From Verrucomicrobiales bacterium (GTDB taxonomy: Bacteria; Verrucomicrobiota; Verrucomicrobiae; Limisphaerales; UBA1100): a stretch of DNA of 64,000 bases. Shown here piece after piece: positions 26,182 to 35,417 of this stretch. Below the pieces are notes generated by a model. The model searched no databases, had not been told where the DNA came from, and saw only the letters and a list, made by a program, of their open reading frames with translations. The first letter of the stretch is position 1. Each line of letters begins with the position of its first letter. The translations under genes and the position numbers were made by a program. The stretch lies in the NCBI GenBank assembly GCA_002721895.1, contig PBLV01000011.1, positions 62,001 through 126,000 on the forward strand. Reading direction: 5' to 3'.

Positions 26182-27957
26182 TCAATGATTGTGCCGAGCC
26201 ATGCAGTCGGCAACGCAATGATAGTGTGTCGCTAGTTCTAGGCAACCACCAGTGGAAAGCTGCCCGACATTCGCACGGTAAATTTCCTGCCAAGGCGTTT
26301 GATGCTTCAGTTCCAGCGAAGGCATCGCCTCGCGACGCCTTCGCAGTTCACCATCCGATACCTGCAGGTCCACCCGGCATGAATTCAAGTCCACGCGAAT
26401 CTTATCGCCTGTTTGCAACAGAGCCAAGTTTCCGCCCGCCGCTGATTCCGGCGATACATTTAGAATGCTCGGGCTGGCCGAGGTGCCGCTCTGGCGTCCA
26501 TCCCCCATCGTGGGCAGCGTGCGAACACCATCCCGAATGAGTGCAGCCGGTGGCTGCATGTTCACCACCTCCGCGGCGCCGGGATAACCGACCGGGCCGC
26601 AGCCACGAATCACCAGCAAACTGCGTTCATCAATATCCAGCGCCGGGTCATCGATGCGAGCGTGATAATCCTCCGGCCCCTCAAACACCACCGCGCGCGC
26701 CGTAAAACAATTTTCTGCGCCCGCCTCTGACAAATAGCGCCCGCGAAAACCATCACTGATCACACACGTCTTGATGAGTGCCGCATCAAACAGATTTCCT
26801 GAGAGAACGAGAAAACCCGCCTTTTCCCGCAACGGACTGCTGTAGGCACAAATGACATCACGATCTGGCTCCGGTGTTTCGACATGATTTTCCCCAACGG
26901 TTGAGCCGCTGACGGTCATCACATCGGCATCAATTCGATCGGCTCCAATCAGCTCGCGAATCACCCCCGGCACCCCCCCCGCGCGGTGGAAGGCCTCCCC
27001 AAGATACTTGCCCGCCGGCTGGCAGTTGACCAACAGGGGCACGTCATAGCCGATAGCCTGCCAATCGGCCAGTTCCAGTGAGACGCCAATATGGCGCGCA
27101 ATGGCGTTCAGATGGATCGGGCAATTGGTGGATCCGCCGATTGCGGTGTTCACCACGATGGCGTTTTCAAATGCCTCCCGGGTCATAATTTGCGATGGCC
27201 GCAAATCTTCCCTCACCAAGTCCACGCTGCGCCGGCCGGTCTCATATGCCATTTGCATCCGCTCCCGGTATGCGGCCGGAATGGAGGCGCACCCGGGAAG
27301 CGACATGCCCAGTGCCTCGGCCAATGAGTTCATCGAGAGTGCCGTGCCCATGGTGTTGCAGTGGCCAATGCTGGGTGTCGAGGCCGCTACCTGTTCCATG
27401 AATTGCTCGTAGGTAATCCGCCCTTCCGCACAAGCCTTGCGCCCTTCCCAGACCATCGTACCCGAACCCGCCAGTTCGCCCTCGTGCCAGCCATCAAGCA
27501 TCGGCCCGCCGCTCAGCACGATGGCAGGCAGGTCCAGCGTGGCCGCTCCCATCAACAATGCTGGCGTCGTCTTGTCACAGGCAGTTGTGAGCACCACACC
27601 GTCAAACGGATAACCGTGAAGAATTTCCACGAGGCCCAAGTATGCCAGGTTGCGGTCCAGCGAGGCCGTGGGACGGCGGCAGCTTTCCTGGATGGGATGC
27701 ACCGGAAAGACCATTGGAATGCCGCCGGCATCGCGGATGCCTGCAGTCACGCGTTCCGCAGTCTCCAAGTGAATCCGGTTGCAGGGGGCAAGATCGCTCC
27801 CCGTCTGCGCAATTCCGACCACCGGGCGGCCGGATTGCAATTCCTCCAGCGTAAGGCCAAAGTTTAAATATCGTTCCGCGTAAATCGCGGTCATCGCCGG
27901 GTCATCCGGATTGTTGAACCAGTCCTCGCTGCGAAGTCTTTTGCGCGGCTCTGCCAT
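26182..27957 (-). CDS. IlvD/EDD family sugar-acid dehydratase (L-arabinonate/xylonate dehydratase type)
   Basis: 591 residues. The three cysteines that hold the [2Fe-2S] cluster in Rhizobium L-arabinonate dehydratase are present at the same numbers: Cys59 (DLAPCNRIH), Cys127 (TTACDKTTPA) and Cys200 (SIGHCNTMGTA). The motif MSLPGCASIPAAYRERMQMA and a C-terminal GDGRQSGTSASPSILNVSPE are also typical. It dehydrates a C5 or C6 aldonic acid to the 2-keto-3-deoxy acid, a step in non-phosphorylative sugar breakdown. Branched-chain amino-acid synthesis (true IlvD) is less likely given the arabinonate-type signature. An Lrp-type regulator gene lies just upstream. Confidence 0.87.
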   Translation of the reverse strand: MAEPRKRLRSEDWFNNPDDPAMTAIYAERYLNFGLTLEELQSGRPVVGIAQTGSDLAPCNRIHLETAERVTAGIRDAGGIPMVFPVHPIQESCRRPTASLDRNLAYLGLVEILHGYPFDGVVLTTACDKTTPALLMGAATLDLPAIVLSGGPMLDGWHEGELAGSGTMVWEGRKACAEGRITYEQFMEQVAASTPSIGHCNTMGTALSMNSLAEALGMSLPGCASIPAAYRERMQMAYETGRRSVDLVREDLRPSQIMTREAFENAIVVNTAIGGSTNCPIHLNAIARHIGVSLELADWQAIGYDVPLLVNCQPAGKYLGEAFHRAGGVPGVIRELIGADRIDADVMTVSGSTVGENHVETPEPDRDVICAYSSPLREKAGFLVLSGNLFDAALIKTCVISDGFRGRYLSEAGAENCFTARAVVFEGPEDYHARIDDPALDIDERSLLVIRGCGPVGYPGAAEVVNMQPPAALIRDGVRTLPTMGDGRQSGTSASPSILNVSPESAAGGNLALLQTGDKIRVDLNSCRVDLQVSDGELRRRREAMPSLELKHQTPWQEIYRANVGQLSTGGCLELATHYHCVADCMARHNH

Positions 27958-27974
27958 GACGCATGCCTCGTGGG

Positions 27975-28454
27975 TCAGGGTGAAACAGAAAGTCTCTCGT
28001 CGGTGTATTCACTGCTCATCATGACCCCAAACTCCTTGTAGGGCTTAAGCATAAAATGGGTGGCGGTAGAGAGTACCCCAGTCATGGTCGCCAGTTTCTC
28101 GGAAACGAAGGTGGATACCGCCCGCAAATCCGTGCCCTCAACGATGACCAACAGATCGTAACCGCCACTCATCAGGTAACAAGACTGAACCTCGTCAAAC
28201 CGTGAAATCCGGAGAGCAATCCGGTCAAAACCACCCTCGCGTTCAGGCGTAATCTTGACCTCGATTACCGCGCGGACAACATCGAGGCCAAGTTTCTCCT
28301 CATTGAGGACCGTGCGGTAACCAAGAATCACATCGTCTTCCTCATATGCCGCTACCCGACTGGCCACTTCCTCCTCGGACTTGTTCAACAACCCGGCCAG
28401 TTGGGCTGGCTGCAGGGACGCGTTTTCGCGGAGAAGTTTGAGCAGTTCATCCAT
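27975..28454 (-). CDS. Lrp/AsnC family transcriptional regulator
   Basis: 159 residues. The N-terminal winged helix (MDELLKLLRENASLQPAQLAGLLNKSEEEVASRVAAYEE) is shorter than usual and Leu-rich. The C-terminal RAM/ligand-binding domain shows VRAVIEVKITPE, VQSCYLMSGGYDLLVIVEG and THFMLKPYK. Such proteins form octamers that sense amino acids or other small metabolites. It sits between ispE and the dehydratase on the same strand with short gaps, so it may be co-transcribed with either. Target genes are not evident. Confidence 0.85.
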   Translation of the reverse strand: MDELLKLLRENASLQPAQLAGLLNKSEEEVASRVAAYEEDDVILGYRTVLNEEKLGLDVVRAVIEVKITPEREGGFDRIALRISRFDEVQSCYLMSGGYDLLVIVEGTDLRAVSTFVSEKLATMTGVLSTATHFMLKPYKEFGVMMSSEYTDERLSVSP

Positions 28455-28480
28455 GCCCGGAGATTAGCGGCCCGCCAAGG

Positions 28481-29356
28481 CTAAAGCAAGACGGTCCGCG
28501 ACCAGCCGGCTTGGCCAAACCGTCCGTGGTACTTGGCACGAAGCGCCTCCGCCTCCGGCCGACCCGAGGTCAGGGCAAACACCGTTGCTCCGCTACCGCT
28601 CATCATGGCCACTAATGCTCCGTTGCTTTCCAGAAAATCTCGAATCACTGGCAACACTGCGTGCTTTTCAAATACAGGTTTCTCAAGTGAATTGAAAAAC
28701 AAGCCCTTCGCATTTTCCAGCGATCCCCGGGCCAATTCGTCCGCCAACGAATCCGCCATCCCCTTTTTTGATTTGTTCATATTCAAGTGGGAAGCAAACT
28801 GGCGGTACGCCCAAGGGGTGCTGACGCCAAAACCGGGATTCACCATCAACAAACCGAGGTTGCTCAGCGACGCCATGGGTTCCAAAACCCGAATTTTCTC
28901 CCCGCGACCCGTAACAATCGCAGGGCCATCCGCCAAAAAGAAGGGAACATCAGACCCAATCCCTGAAGCCAAATTCCGAAGAGAATTGTCACTCAAGGGC
29001 CTACCCCACAGTTCATTCAAGCCGCGCAGCGCATAGGCCGCATTGGCACTGCCAGCGCCAATGCCGGCCGCCAAGGGCAGATTTTTCTGCATGTGGATGG
29101 TGATCCCCTCGCCCGTGACGACAGCCCCAAAAAAAACCCGAGCAGCTTGATATACAAGGTTGGATCCATCCACGGGCAAGTGCGGGTCACTGCAGGAAAG
29201 TCGTACCCCCGCTTCACCGCGTTCCATGCGAAGCTCATCACTGATGGGGACGGGAAGCATCAACGATTCCAGTTCATGAAAACCATCCTCGCGGCGGCCG
29301 AGAATGTTGAGGCACAGGTTTACCTTGCAGGGTGAGGCAAGAGTCAGAGCATTCAT
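28481..29356 (-). CDS. ispE: 4-diphosphocytidyl-2-C-methyl-D-erythritol kinase
   Basis: 291 residues, a GHMP kinase. SPCKVNLCLNILGRREDGFHELESLM at the N-terminus is diagnostic of IspE. The ATP-binding loop is LPLAAGIGAGSANAAYALRGLNELW, with Gly-Ala-Gly-Ser in place of the commoner GGGSS. The C-terminal motif is MSGSGATVFAL. It phosphorylates CDP-methylerythritol in the MEP isoprenoid pathway in the cytoplasm. The gene lies seven bases after tatC in a leftward run (tatA, tatC, ispE, lrp, dehydratase). Confidence 0.93.
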   Translation of the reverse strand: MNALTLASPCKVNLCLNILGRREDGFHELESLMLPVPISDELRMERGEAGVRLSCSDPHLPVDGSNLVYQAARVFFGAVVTGEGITIHMQKNLPLAAGIGAGSANAAYALRGLNELWGRPLSDNSLRNLASGIGSDVPFFLADGPAIVTGRGEKIRVLEPMASLSNLGLLMVNPGFGVSTPWAYRQFASHLNMNKSKKGMADSLADELARGSLENAKGLFFNSLEKPVFEKHAVLPVIRDFLESNGALVAMMSGSGATVFALTSGRPEAEALRAKYHGRFGQAGWSRTVLL

Positions 29357-29362
29357 TGCCGG

Positions 29363-30874
29363 TTACTCCTCACGGTCTTCACCCGTTTCCTCGGCCGCCT
29401 CCGCTGCCTCCTCGCGTTTGCGCCACAGGCGCGCGATGAAAAGGCTGATCTCGTACAACAACTGAAGCGGCCCCGCCACCATCAGCATGGTGAAGGGATC
29501 CACCGTTGGGGTGATCATGGCGGCAAGGATAAGGTTGATGATAACGGCATAGGAGCGAAACTTGGCCAGCCCCCGATCGTCGACAAAGCCAATCTTGACC
29601 AGCGACAGGATGATCATTGGCATTTGGAAGGCCAGCCCCATCCCAATGGTAAACTTAGCCACGAAGCCAATCAGGTTGTCCGCCCGCCATTCATCCGCGC
29701 CAAAGCCAAGCATATGGGCAAAGCTGACCGAGATGAGCATGGTGATCTTCAACAACACGAAATAACAGAACGCCGCCCCCGCAAGAAAGAGGAGAGTGCC
29801 GCCACCCACAATGTAATAGATAAGTTTTCGCTCCTTGCTCTTCAGGGCGGGAAGAATGAAGTCCCCCACAAAATATAAGATAAATGGAATTGAAATAAAT
29901 ATGCCGCCGAATATGGCCAGCTTAATCGCTCCCATGAAGGGATCAATGACCCCGTAATATTTTGCCTCGGGGATGGGGGCGTCGATGTTCCCGGTGGTTT
30001 TTGGCACGAGTGTCAATGCCTGGTTGGTTTTACCATCAATTGGCGGAAGGTTGGTCAGAACCAACTGCAGTTCCTGGATGGAGTTCTGGTGTGTCTTGTT
30101 GGCCTCGGGATACAACTCCAAAAGCGAGGTGCCCTTGAGCGTGGTGATTTGCTTGTCCCCTAGGCGGACAGGAATGAACTTCTTGTCCAAGCCGCGCGAC
30201 AACTTGATGTATTCCATCTCCCGCGCCCATTCCATGGGTTTGGTGAGAATGCCCATGATGTTTGGCGCTGCCACCAGAGACACAACCATGCCGATGGCAA
30301 CCGAGGAGAATATTTTCAACAGCATCCACCGGAAATCCTCCAGATGGTCAAGAAACGGCTTTACGGGTCCTCCATACGGGTTGCCATCATCATCGTACTC
30401 CGGTGAAAAATCATCATCCGGATCGTCCGGCACACCGCCGCCGTAATGGCTGCTGCTGTATGCATGGGGATCATCGTGGTGAGGATCCCCGTGTTGGTCA
30501 TCATGATGGTATTCTTCATGGTAGGAATCGTGATATTCACCGTGTTCCCCATGATGATATTCGTCCCCCTCATGGTAGCCATAATGGTCATCATTGTACT
30601 CGTCATGATGAGGGTCCGCATCTTCACTATCCGAGCGATCCGCATCAGCATCACCAGTATCTGCCGGCTGGCTTGACTCTTCCGCCTCCTCGGATGCCCC
30701 TCCTTCCGGGGAAGTGACGGATTCCAAAGGGGCAGAAATCTCCAGTGGCAGTTCAGGCTGCTCTGCATCTTCAGGGGCCGTCTCCGGAGCAGAAATATCC
30801 TCCGGGCTTGGATCCTGATGTGCTGGCGGCTCTGCCTTTTCCGGTTCGGGGTTTCCGGAGGGCTCCTTGGCCAT
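29363..30874 (-). CDS. tatC: Sec-independent translocase TatC with long acidic, histidine-rich N-terminal extension
   Basis: 503 residues, about twice the usual 250. Residues 1-170 are an acidic, disordered extension. Its middle (about 87-150) contains 16 His among roughly 60 residues, mixed with Asp, Glu and Tyr (HHDEYNDDHYGYHEGDEYHH). The TatC core begins at PFLDHLEDFRWMLLKIF and includes helices near 180-205, 315-340, 355-380, 405-430 and 440-475. The core keeps TatC marks such as LEDFRWML and GMGLAFQMPM. The first periplasmic loop is also enlarged (about 110 residues). The translocase exports folded proteins; many Tat-signalled genes occur nearby. The extension may bind metal ions in the cytoplasm. 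Confidence 0.9.
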   Translation of the reverse strand: MAKEPSGNPEPEKAEPPAHQDPSPEDISAPETAPEDAEQPELPLEISAPLESVTSPEGGASEEAEESSQPADTGDADADRSDSEDADPHHDEYNDDHYGYHEGDEYHHGEHGEYHDSYHEEYHHDDQHGDPHHDDPHAYSSSHYGGGVPDDPDDDFSPEYDDDGNPYGGPVKPFLDHLEDFRWMLLKIFSSVAIGMVVSLVAAPNIMGILTKPMEWAREMEYIKLSRGLDKKFIPVRLGDKQITTLKGTSLLELYPEANKTHQNSIQELQLVLTNLPPIDGKTNQALTLVPKTTGNIDAPIPEAKYYGVIDPFMGAIKLAIFGGIFISIPFILYFVGDFILPALKSKERKLIYYIVGGGTLLFLAGAAFCYFVLLKITMLISVSFAHMLGFGADEWRADNLIGFVAKFTIGMGLAFQMPMIILSLVKIGFVDDRGLAKFRSYAVIINLILAAMITPTVDPFTMLMVAGPLQLLYEISLFIARLWRKREEAAEAAEETGEDREE

Positions 30875-30891
30875 GTTTTGAAGAGACCGTC

Positions 30892-31197
30892 TTAGGTCTT
30901 GGAGGTGTCGGACTCCGTGGTGGATTCCACAGTCACGGCATCATCCTTGCTCGAGGTTTCCTTGGCCACACGCTCGCCACTTTCGGGGCGGTGTGTACGA
31001 TGGTCTTCCTCATAATAGGTCCGGTCCATTTCATCCTGAATGTCGGTGGAGGCACGTTTGAATTCCTTGATTCCCTTGCCCAATCCCTTGGCCAATTCGG
31101 GCAGTTTTTTTGCGCCGAACATGATCAAGACAATGGCCAAGATCAAGATCACCTCGCCCATGCCGAGTCCCATAAACGCCAACATCACGTTTTCCAT
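30892..31197 (-). CDS. tatA: Twin-arginine translocase subunit TatA/TatB
   Basis: 101 residues. A single N-terminal membrane helix ([28 protein letters not shown]) is followed by the amphipathic helix [13 protein letters not shown] and an acidic, Ser/Thr-rich tail. FGxKKLPELAxGLGKGI is the TatA hallmark. It forms the protein-conducting oligomer that works with TatC, whose gene starts 17 bases downstream. No separate TatB-like gene is present in the window, so it may serve both roles. Confidence 0.92.
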   Translation of the reverse strand: MENVMLAFMGLGMGEVILILAIVLIMFGAKKLPELAKGLGKGIKEFKRASTDIQDEMDRTYYEEDHRTHRPESGERVAKETSSKDDAVTVESTTESDTSKT

Positions 31198-31333
31198 ATT
31201 GCTTCCTGAAGTAGCCGGTTTATTCGCCTGAAAATCCGCGCACAGTTGGGACGGTTCAATACGTCCGCCGCGCTGCGGTTTTCCAAGATAAGCGGCCCAT
31301 TGAGAATAGCCCCGTCCGGTCTTGAGTAAAGAA

Positions 31334-31365
31334 CAAAAAAAGCACGGCCCCCTCGGGGACCGCGC
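31334..31365 (-). terminator. Rho-independent terminator of the tol-pal operon
   Basis: Read leftward, GCGCGGTCCCC and GGGGGCCGTGC form a stem (with G-U wobbles) around a tight loop, followed by seven T. It lies just after the stop of the last pal gene at 31382. Confidence 0.85.
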
Positions 31366-31381
31366 TGAGGAATTTTCAAGA

Positions 31382-32068
31382 TCATTGTCCCGGCAACGTC
31401 ATCAACACAAATTCCCCACGACGGTTTGCTTGGTAGGAATTCTCATCCGCGCCCTCCACAACCGGCTGCTTTTCACCATAGCTGATGGTCTGGATGCGTT
31501 CCCCATGGATTCCAAACTCAGCCAAAACGCTGCGCACCGCCTGTGCCCGGCGCTCACCAAGGGAGAGGTTGTATTGTTCCGTGCCCCGCTCGTCACAATG
31601 GCCCTCAATATACAGCAGATGGTTTGGGTTCGAAAGCATGTGCCGCGCAACGGCTTCCACCTTGCCACGGTCTCCCGGCCGCACCGACGCACTGTCATAG
31701 TCAAAATGAACAGTGTGGGCGCTGAAGAAGTCATAGTTCGGTTGCGTGTTTGCAAAGTTGGCAAACTCCTGATTCGGTCCAGACGGAACGATGGGCGGCT
31801 GGACAGGATTAACCACCACCGGGGGCGGATTTCCACCGGGCACACCTGGCGTCACTATCGGCCCCGTAGGCCCACCGGGTACAGAGGTCCCGGGAGGCGG
31901 CCCCTGCGGATTGGATGGACCCGAGGGAATCCCTGGATTCGGATTCTGTACAATGGCCTTCAGTCCAGGGATGGTCGTCAGTTTCCCCGGCCGTTGCGAT
32001 TTACAACCCAGCCCCAGCGCAAGTCCCAGCGCCAATAGGGCCGTCATGGTTAACTTGTTTTTTGTCAT
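31382..32068 (-). CDS. pal: Peptidoglycan-associated lipoprotein, second copy
   Basis: 228 residues; AAGGAGG precedes ATG 32068. The lipoprotein signal ends LGLGC. A Pro/Gly-rich linker (about 45-100, [20 protein letters not shown]) leads to an OmpA-like domain: [22 protein letters not shown], then [25 protein letters not shown] and ISYGEKQP. It is anchored in the outer membrane and binds peptidoglycan through that domain; TolB contacts it when the Tol system is energised. It is the last gene of the tol operon, 23 bases after a paralogue with a quite different linker. Confidence 0.92.
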   Translation of the reverse strand: MTKNKLTMTALLALGLALGLGCKSQRPGKLTTIPGLKAIVQNPNPGIPSGPSNPQGPPPGTSVPGGPTGPIVTPGVPGGNPPPVVVNPVQPPIVPSGPNQEFANFANTQPNYDFFSAHTVHFDYDSASVRPGDRGKVEAVARHMLSNPNHLLYIEGHCDERGTEQYNLSLGERRAQAVRSVLAEFGIHGERIQTISYGEKQPVVEGADENSYQANRRGEFVLMTLPGQ

Positions 32069-32091
32069 GGTCCCTCCTTGTGGTGTTTAAA

Positions 32092-32829
32092 TCATGGCAC
32101 AATAACCGGCTGCCCGGCGGGCGGCTGGATGGCCGCCGGCACAGGACGCCAGATCACGAACTCTCCCCGCCGGTTTTCCTGATAGGAAACCTCATCAGTG
32201 CTTTTCAACACTGGAAATTTTTCTCCATAACTGATGGTCTGGATGCGCTCGGGGCTAATGCCAAATGGCGCCAACGCCTCACGCACCGCCTCCGCCCGCC
32301 GTTGACCCAGCGACAGGTTGTACTGTTCCGTGCCTCGCTCATCACAGTGCCCCTCAATCACCAGATGAAACGTGGGCTGTGCCGAGAGATACCGCGCCAC
32401 GAGCCCAATCTTTGACTGGTCCGTCGGTCGTACAGCTGCGCTGTCGTAGTCGAAATGTACGGACTGCGCCGCCAAGATTTCCCGGTCCTCCATGTAATCG
32501 CCAGGACGCGGCCCCAGCTCCCGGTTGCGGTCGTCACCCGTGTTGTCGTTGTTGGTGTTGTCGTCACCGCCGTTGTTTCCATTGCCACCATTGTTGTTGG
32601 TCACGACCGTGTCGTTGCCACCGCCCGTGTTGCCCGAACCAACGCCGCCATTGCCACCATTGTTTCCACCGCCGGTATTCCCATCGCCTCCGTCACCCTC
32701 GGAGGAATCTCCATTATTGTTTTCTGGAATATGAGTCAGACCTGGCTCCTGAGTTGATTTGCAGCCCGCCGCCAAGGCAAGGCCCAACACGGCTGTCAAC
32801 GCGACTGGATACAGTTTTCGTCCCAACAT
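32092..32829 (-). CDS. pal: Peptidoglycan-associated lipoprotein, first copy, Asn/Gly-rich linker
   Basis: 245 residues from ATG 32829, chosen because AAAGGAG sits eight bases upstream. The lipobox is LAAGC. Residues about 30-110 are an Asn/Gly/Asp low-complexity linker (GGNNGGNGGVGSGNTGGGND). The OmpA-like domain follows with [19 protein letters not shown] and [21 protein letters not shown], nearly identical in these motifs to the next copy. The two probably arose by duplication and may differ in reach across the periplasm. It lies between tolB and the second pal gene. Confidence 0.92.
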   Translation of the reverse strand: MLGRKLYPVALTAVLGLALAAGCKSTQEPGLTHIPENNNGDSSEGDGGDGNTGGGNNGGNGGVGSGNTGGGNDTVVTNNNGGNGNNGGDDNTNNDNTGDDRNRELGPRPGDYMEDREILAAQSVHFDYDSAAVRPTDQSKIGLVARYLSAQPTFHLVIEGHCDERGTEQYNLSLGQRRAEAVREALAPFGISPERIQTISYGEKFPVLKSTDEVSYQENRRGEFVIWRPVPAAIQPPAGQPVIVP

Positions 32830-32876
32830 AAATGAACTCCTTTCAGTTATTAAAAAATCCTTGGTTTGCACCACCC

Positions 32877-34100
32877 TTAATTTGCCCAAGCTGGCGACGT
32901 CGCCGCGCCACCCTCAAGCGGGACCAGCTTAACCCGCTTGGTGGGCACGTCAAGCAGTGCCAGCCTTCTCTTATTCACACCCGCACCTGTGCGCAGCGTA
33001 AAGATGATTGTGCGGCTGTTCGGCGCCCATGACGGGTTCTCCCCGGCCACCAGAATTCGCGCCTCGCCGCCATTCGCCGGCACCACGCAAATGTTAAACC
33101 CCCCTCCCGGCGCCGTGAAGGCGATCCACTTTCCATCCGGGGACCAGTCCGGCTCCGAAGGGTTGTGAATACCCTTGGTGTCCACCCGAAACATCGGGCC
33201 GCCATTGGGGCGCTTCTTGACCAGCCATCGTCGCCCGTTCGTACGCGTGGCAAAGCAAAGCCATTGGCTGTCGGGCGACCATGTTGGGCTGGATTCGCCT
33301 TCCTCTGTTGCGGTCACCCGCACAAGTTTGCCACCACCTTGGTCCCCCTTAAAGTCGTACTGCGGGGGGGCAAGATAAACATCCGGGCTGCCTCCCTTGC
33401 TCAACACCATCGCCAGCCAACCGTTTGATCCCATGGCCGCCCCAGTGTTCAACCCGCGATACCGCGCCACAATATCCCTCTTGCCGGTATTCAAATTATG
33501 GCGCAGCACAGTGGGGTTTATGATCCCGGCGAATGTCAGATAAGAAGTGTAGAAAACCTCGCGATTGCCCTTCCCCCAGGACGGCGTGACACACAGCACT
33601 TTGTCGTTCGTCAATGCCACCGCATTGTGTCCGTCGAAATCCGACTGAAACACCTCCCAAGAGCGTGCCCCGGTTTTTCTGGTGAAAATGATCTTGGTTT
33701 GCCCGATACCGGGGATGCGATGGACAGATTCCACCACCGCATCGGAAAGCGCATGTGCTTGGCTGCGCAGCGACCCTCCATTGAAGGATTTGTTGAACAG
33801 AAAATCCTGATTGGCATCCTGCAGGGCCCCTTCCACTGCGGCACCGTTCTTTCCGGAGAGGATGTATTTCGCATTGTCCGGAGGCACAATTTTAAAGCCC
33901 TGCACCTCAAGGTCGAATCGCAGCACCGCAGCCACCTCACCACTGAACCCCTGAAGCGCAAGGGGCACGAGCTTGCTCTCGTCCACCGCGCCAATCACCG
34001 TCACTCGGTTTGGATCCCCCGCTGCACCCGCGGCCGGCGGCGCCGCCGCCAACCAAGCCGCACCAGCCAAACATCCCGCCAATATTGCCAACTGTTTCAC
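32877..34100 (-). CDS. tolB: Tol-Pal system beta-propeller protein TolB
   Basis: 407 residues, starting at GTG 34100. A signal peptide (about 1-26) leads to the TolB N-terminal domain (VDESKLVPLALQGFSGEVAAVL). A WD40-like propeller follows, with repeats such as VTATEEGESSPTWSPDSQWLCFATR, SEPDWSPDGKWIAFTA and GENPSWAPNSRTIIFT. It is a periplasmic partner of Pal, and its position after tolA and before pal is the standard order. It is involved in outer-membrane constriction and lipid retention. Confidence 0.93.
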   Translation of the reverse strand: MKQLAILAGCLAGAAWLAAAPPAAGAAGDPNRVTVIGAVDESKLVPLALQGFSGEVAAVLRFDLEVQGFKIVPPDNAKYILSGKNGAAVEGALQDANQDFLFNKSFNGGSLRSQAHALSDAVVESVHRIPGIGQTKIIFTRKTGARSWEVFQSDFDGHNAVALTNDKVLCVTPSWGKGNREVFYTSYLTFAGIINPTVLRHNLNTGKRDIVARYRGLNTGAAMGSNGWLAMVLSKGGSPDVYLAPPQYDFKGDQGGGKLVRVTATEEGESSPTWSPDSQWLCFATRTNGRRWLVKKRPNGGPMFRVDTKGIHNPSEPDWSPDGKWIAFTAPGGGFNICVVPANGGEARILVAGENPSWAPNSRTIIFTLRTGAGVNKRRLALLDVPTKRVKLVPLEGGAATSPAWAN

Positions 34101-34120
34101 TCTGTCTTTCCTCCCAATTG

Positions 34121-34996
34121 TTATCGCATCTGGAAATCAATCGTAAACGTCTGCCGCGATTCCTTCACACCCGCGGGAAACGATCGCCCGATTGAACGCA
34201 CAACGTTGAGCGTCCCCTGCACCGAGGCATCCAGAGGCGCCTGTCCGGAGCGACGAACGATGCTCGATGAAAGCACTTGACCGCTGCGCGACACCGTCAC
34301 CTTCACTGTCACCACCTGCCGATACCGCTGGCCCGGCAACCGGCCGCTGTTCCAAGTTTGCTGGTATTTTTGCCGAACCCACTCCTTGTAATTGTTGTAA
34401 CTCGATGAGCCCGGCCGAAAAACCACCGCCTGCAACGTGCTGCTCAATTTGCTTTTCAAGTTGTTCACGGCATTGGGGTTCACCTTCACCGTGTTGACCG
34501 CCTTGCGCGCAGGGTTCACCTTGGGTTGGCTGCTGGCAGTTCCCTTGTTCGAAAACACCTTACTGTTGACCTTGATTTTCGGAACCTTGGGCCGGCTCTT
34601 TTGTTGCTTCGGCTGACTTTTCGGCTTGGCCGCGTTCGTTGACTTCCGGGTGTTCTTCGGCTTCACCGGACTGGGGTTCTTCGGCGGCGTGGTCTTCACT
34701 GACCGCTGCGTGTGGGTCTTGACCTGCTTCCGCGGCGGCTCCACCACCTTTCGAGGCGGAGTTGGTGGTGTCACTCGGCGAATGTTTTCCGGCGGCACAA
34801 CCCTCCGGGCCTGATGCTGCTGCGGGGCAGCCGAGGGTGCCTCCTCACGGGCAACCGTCAGTGAAATATATTTGACCGGCTCCTCATCCTTCCGGGTCGT
34901 TGCAAATGCCACTCCAAACACCACCACCAACAGGAGCAGCAAATGCATACCCAGCGAAACCATGAAGCATTTTTTTTGCAGGCGTTTCCGGCTCAT
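34121..34996 (-). CDS. tolA: TolA/TonB-type energy transducer
   Basis: 291 residues; TAGGAGG precedes the ATG. A single N-terminal membrane helix (MVSLGMHLLLLLVVVFGVAFA) is followed by a Pro/Lys-rich spacer (RVTPPTPPRKVVEPPRKQV, SPVKPKNTRKS). The C-terminal TonB/TolA-like domain is YNNYKEWVRQKYQQTW, then QVVTVKVTVSRSGQVLSSSIVRRSG. It spans the periplasm, taking energy from TolQR to TolB-Pal. Its place in the operon argues for TolA rather than TonB. Confidence 0.88.
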   Translation of the reverse strand: MSRKRLQKKCFMVSLGMHLLLLLVVVFGVAFATTRKDEEPVKYISLTVAREEAPSAAPQQHQARRVVPPENIRRVTPPTPPRKVVEPPRKQVKTHTQRSVKTTPPKNPSPVKPKNTRKSTNAAKPKSQPKQQKSRPKVPKIKVNSKVFSNKGTASSQPKVNPARKAVNTVKVNPNAVNNLKSKLSSTLQAVVFRPGSSSYNNYKEWVRQKYQQTWNSGRLPGQRYRQVVTVKVTVSRSGQVLSSSIVRRSGQAPLDASVQGTLNVVRSIGRSFPAGVKESRQTFTIDFQMR

Positions 34997-35004
34997 GTTC
35001 CCTC

Positions 35005-35415
35005 CTATCTTTGCGGCCTTGTCCGCAGCGAAAACTTCGTCAGGTCATTCCGTTGACAGACATCAATCACATCATACAGATGCTTATTTCGCCCATTCTC
35101 ATCCACACGGATGTAAATAACGGTGTTCGTATTTGCCTGGTGCGCCTGCACCAAGGCCCGCTCCAAGTGAGACAGCGACATTTCCTGACCATCAAGCTCG
35201 AGCCGACCTTCCGGGCTGATTTCAATGGTCTTTTTCACCTCCGGCTGGTTTGAATCCACCGCACCACCCTGCGGCAATTCAAGCGCCATTCCCTGCTCCA
35301 ACAGTGGCGTGGCAATCACGAAAATGATCAGCAGCACAAACGCCAAATCCAACATCGGCGTGATGTTGATGTCACTCAAGGTCACCAAGGAATTCTTCTG
35401 GGAATACCGTTTCAT
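35005..35415 (-). CDS. tolR: ExbD/TolR biopolymer transport protein
   Basis: 136 residues from ATG 35415. A short cytoplasmic N-terminus is followed by one membrane helix with the proton-path Asp in NITPMLDLAFVLLIIFVIATP, the ExbD/TolR signature. The periplasmic domain ends DVIDVCQRNDLTKFSLRTRPQR. With TolQ it forms the proton-driven stator. Its start lies three bases after the tolQ stop, so translation is coupled. Confidence 0.92.
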   Translation of the reverse strand: MKRYSQKNSLVTLSDINITPMLDLAFVLLIIFVIATPLLEQGMALELPQGGAVDSNQPEVKKTIEISPEGRLELDGQEMSLSHLERALVQAHQANTNTVIYIRVDENGRNKHLYDVIDVCQRNDLTKFSLRTRPQR

Positions 35416-35417
35416 GC

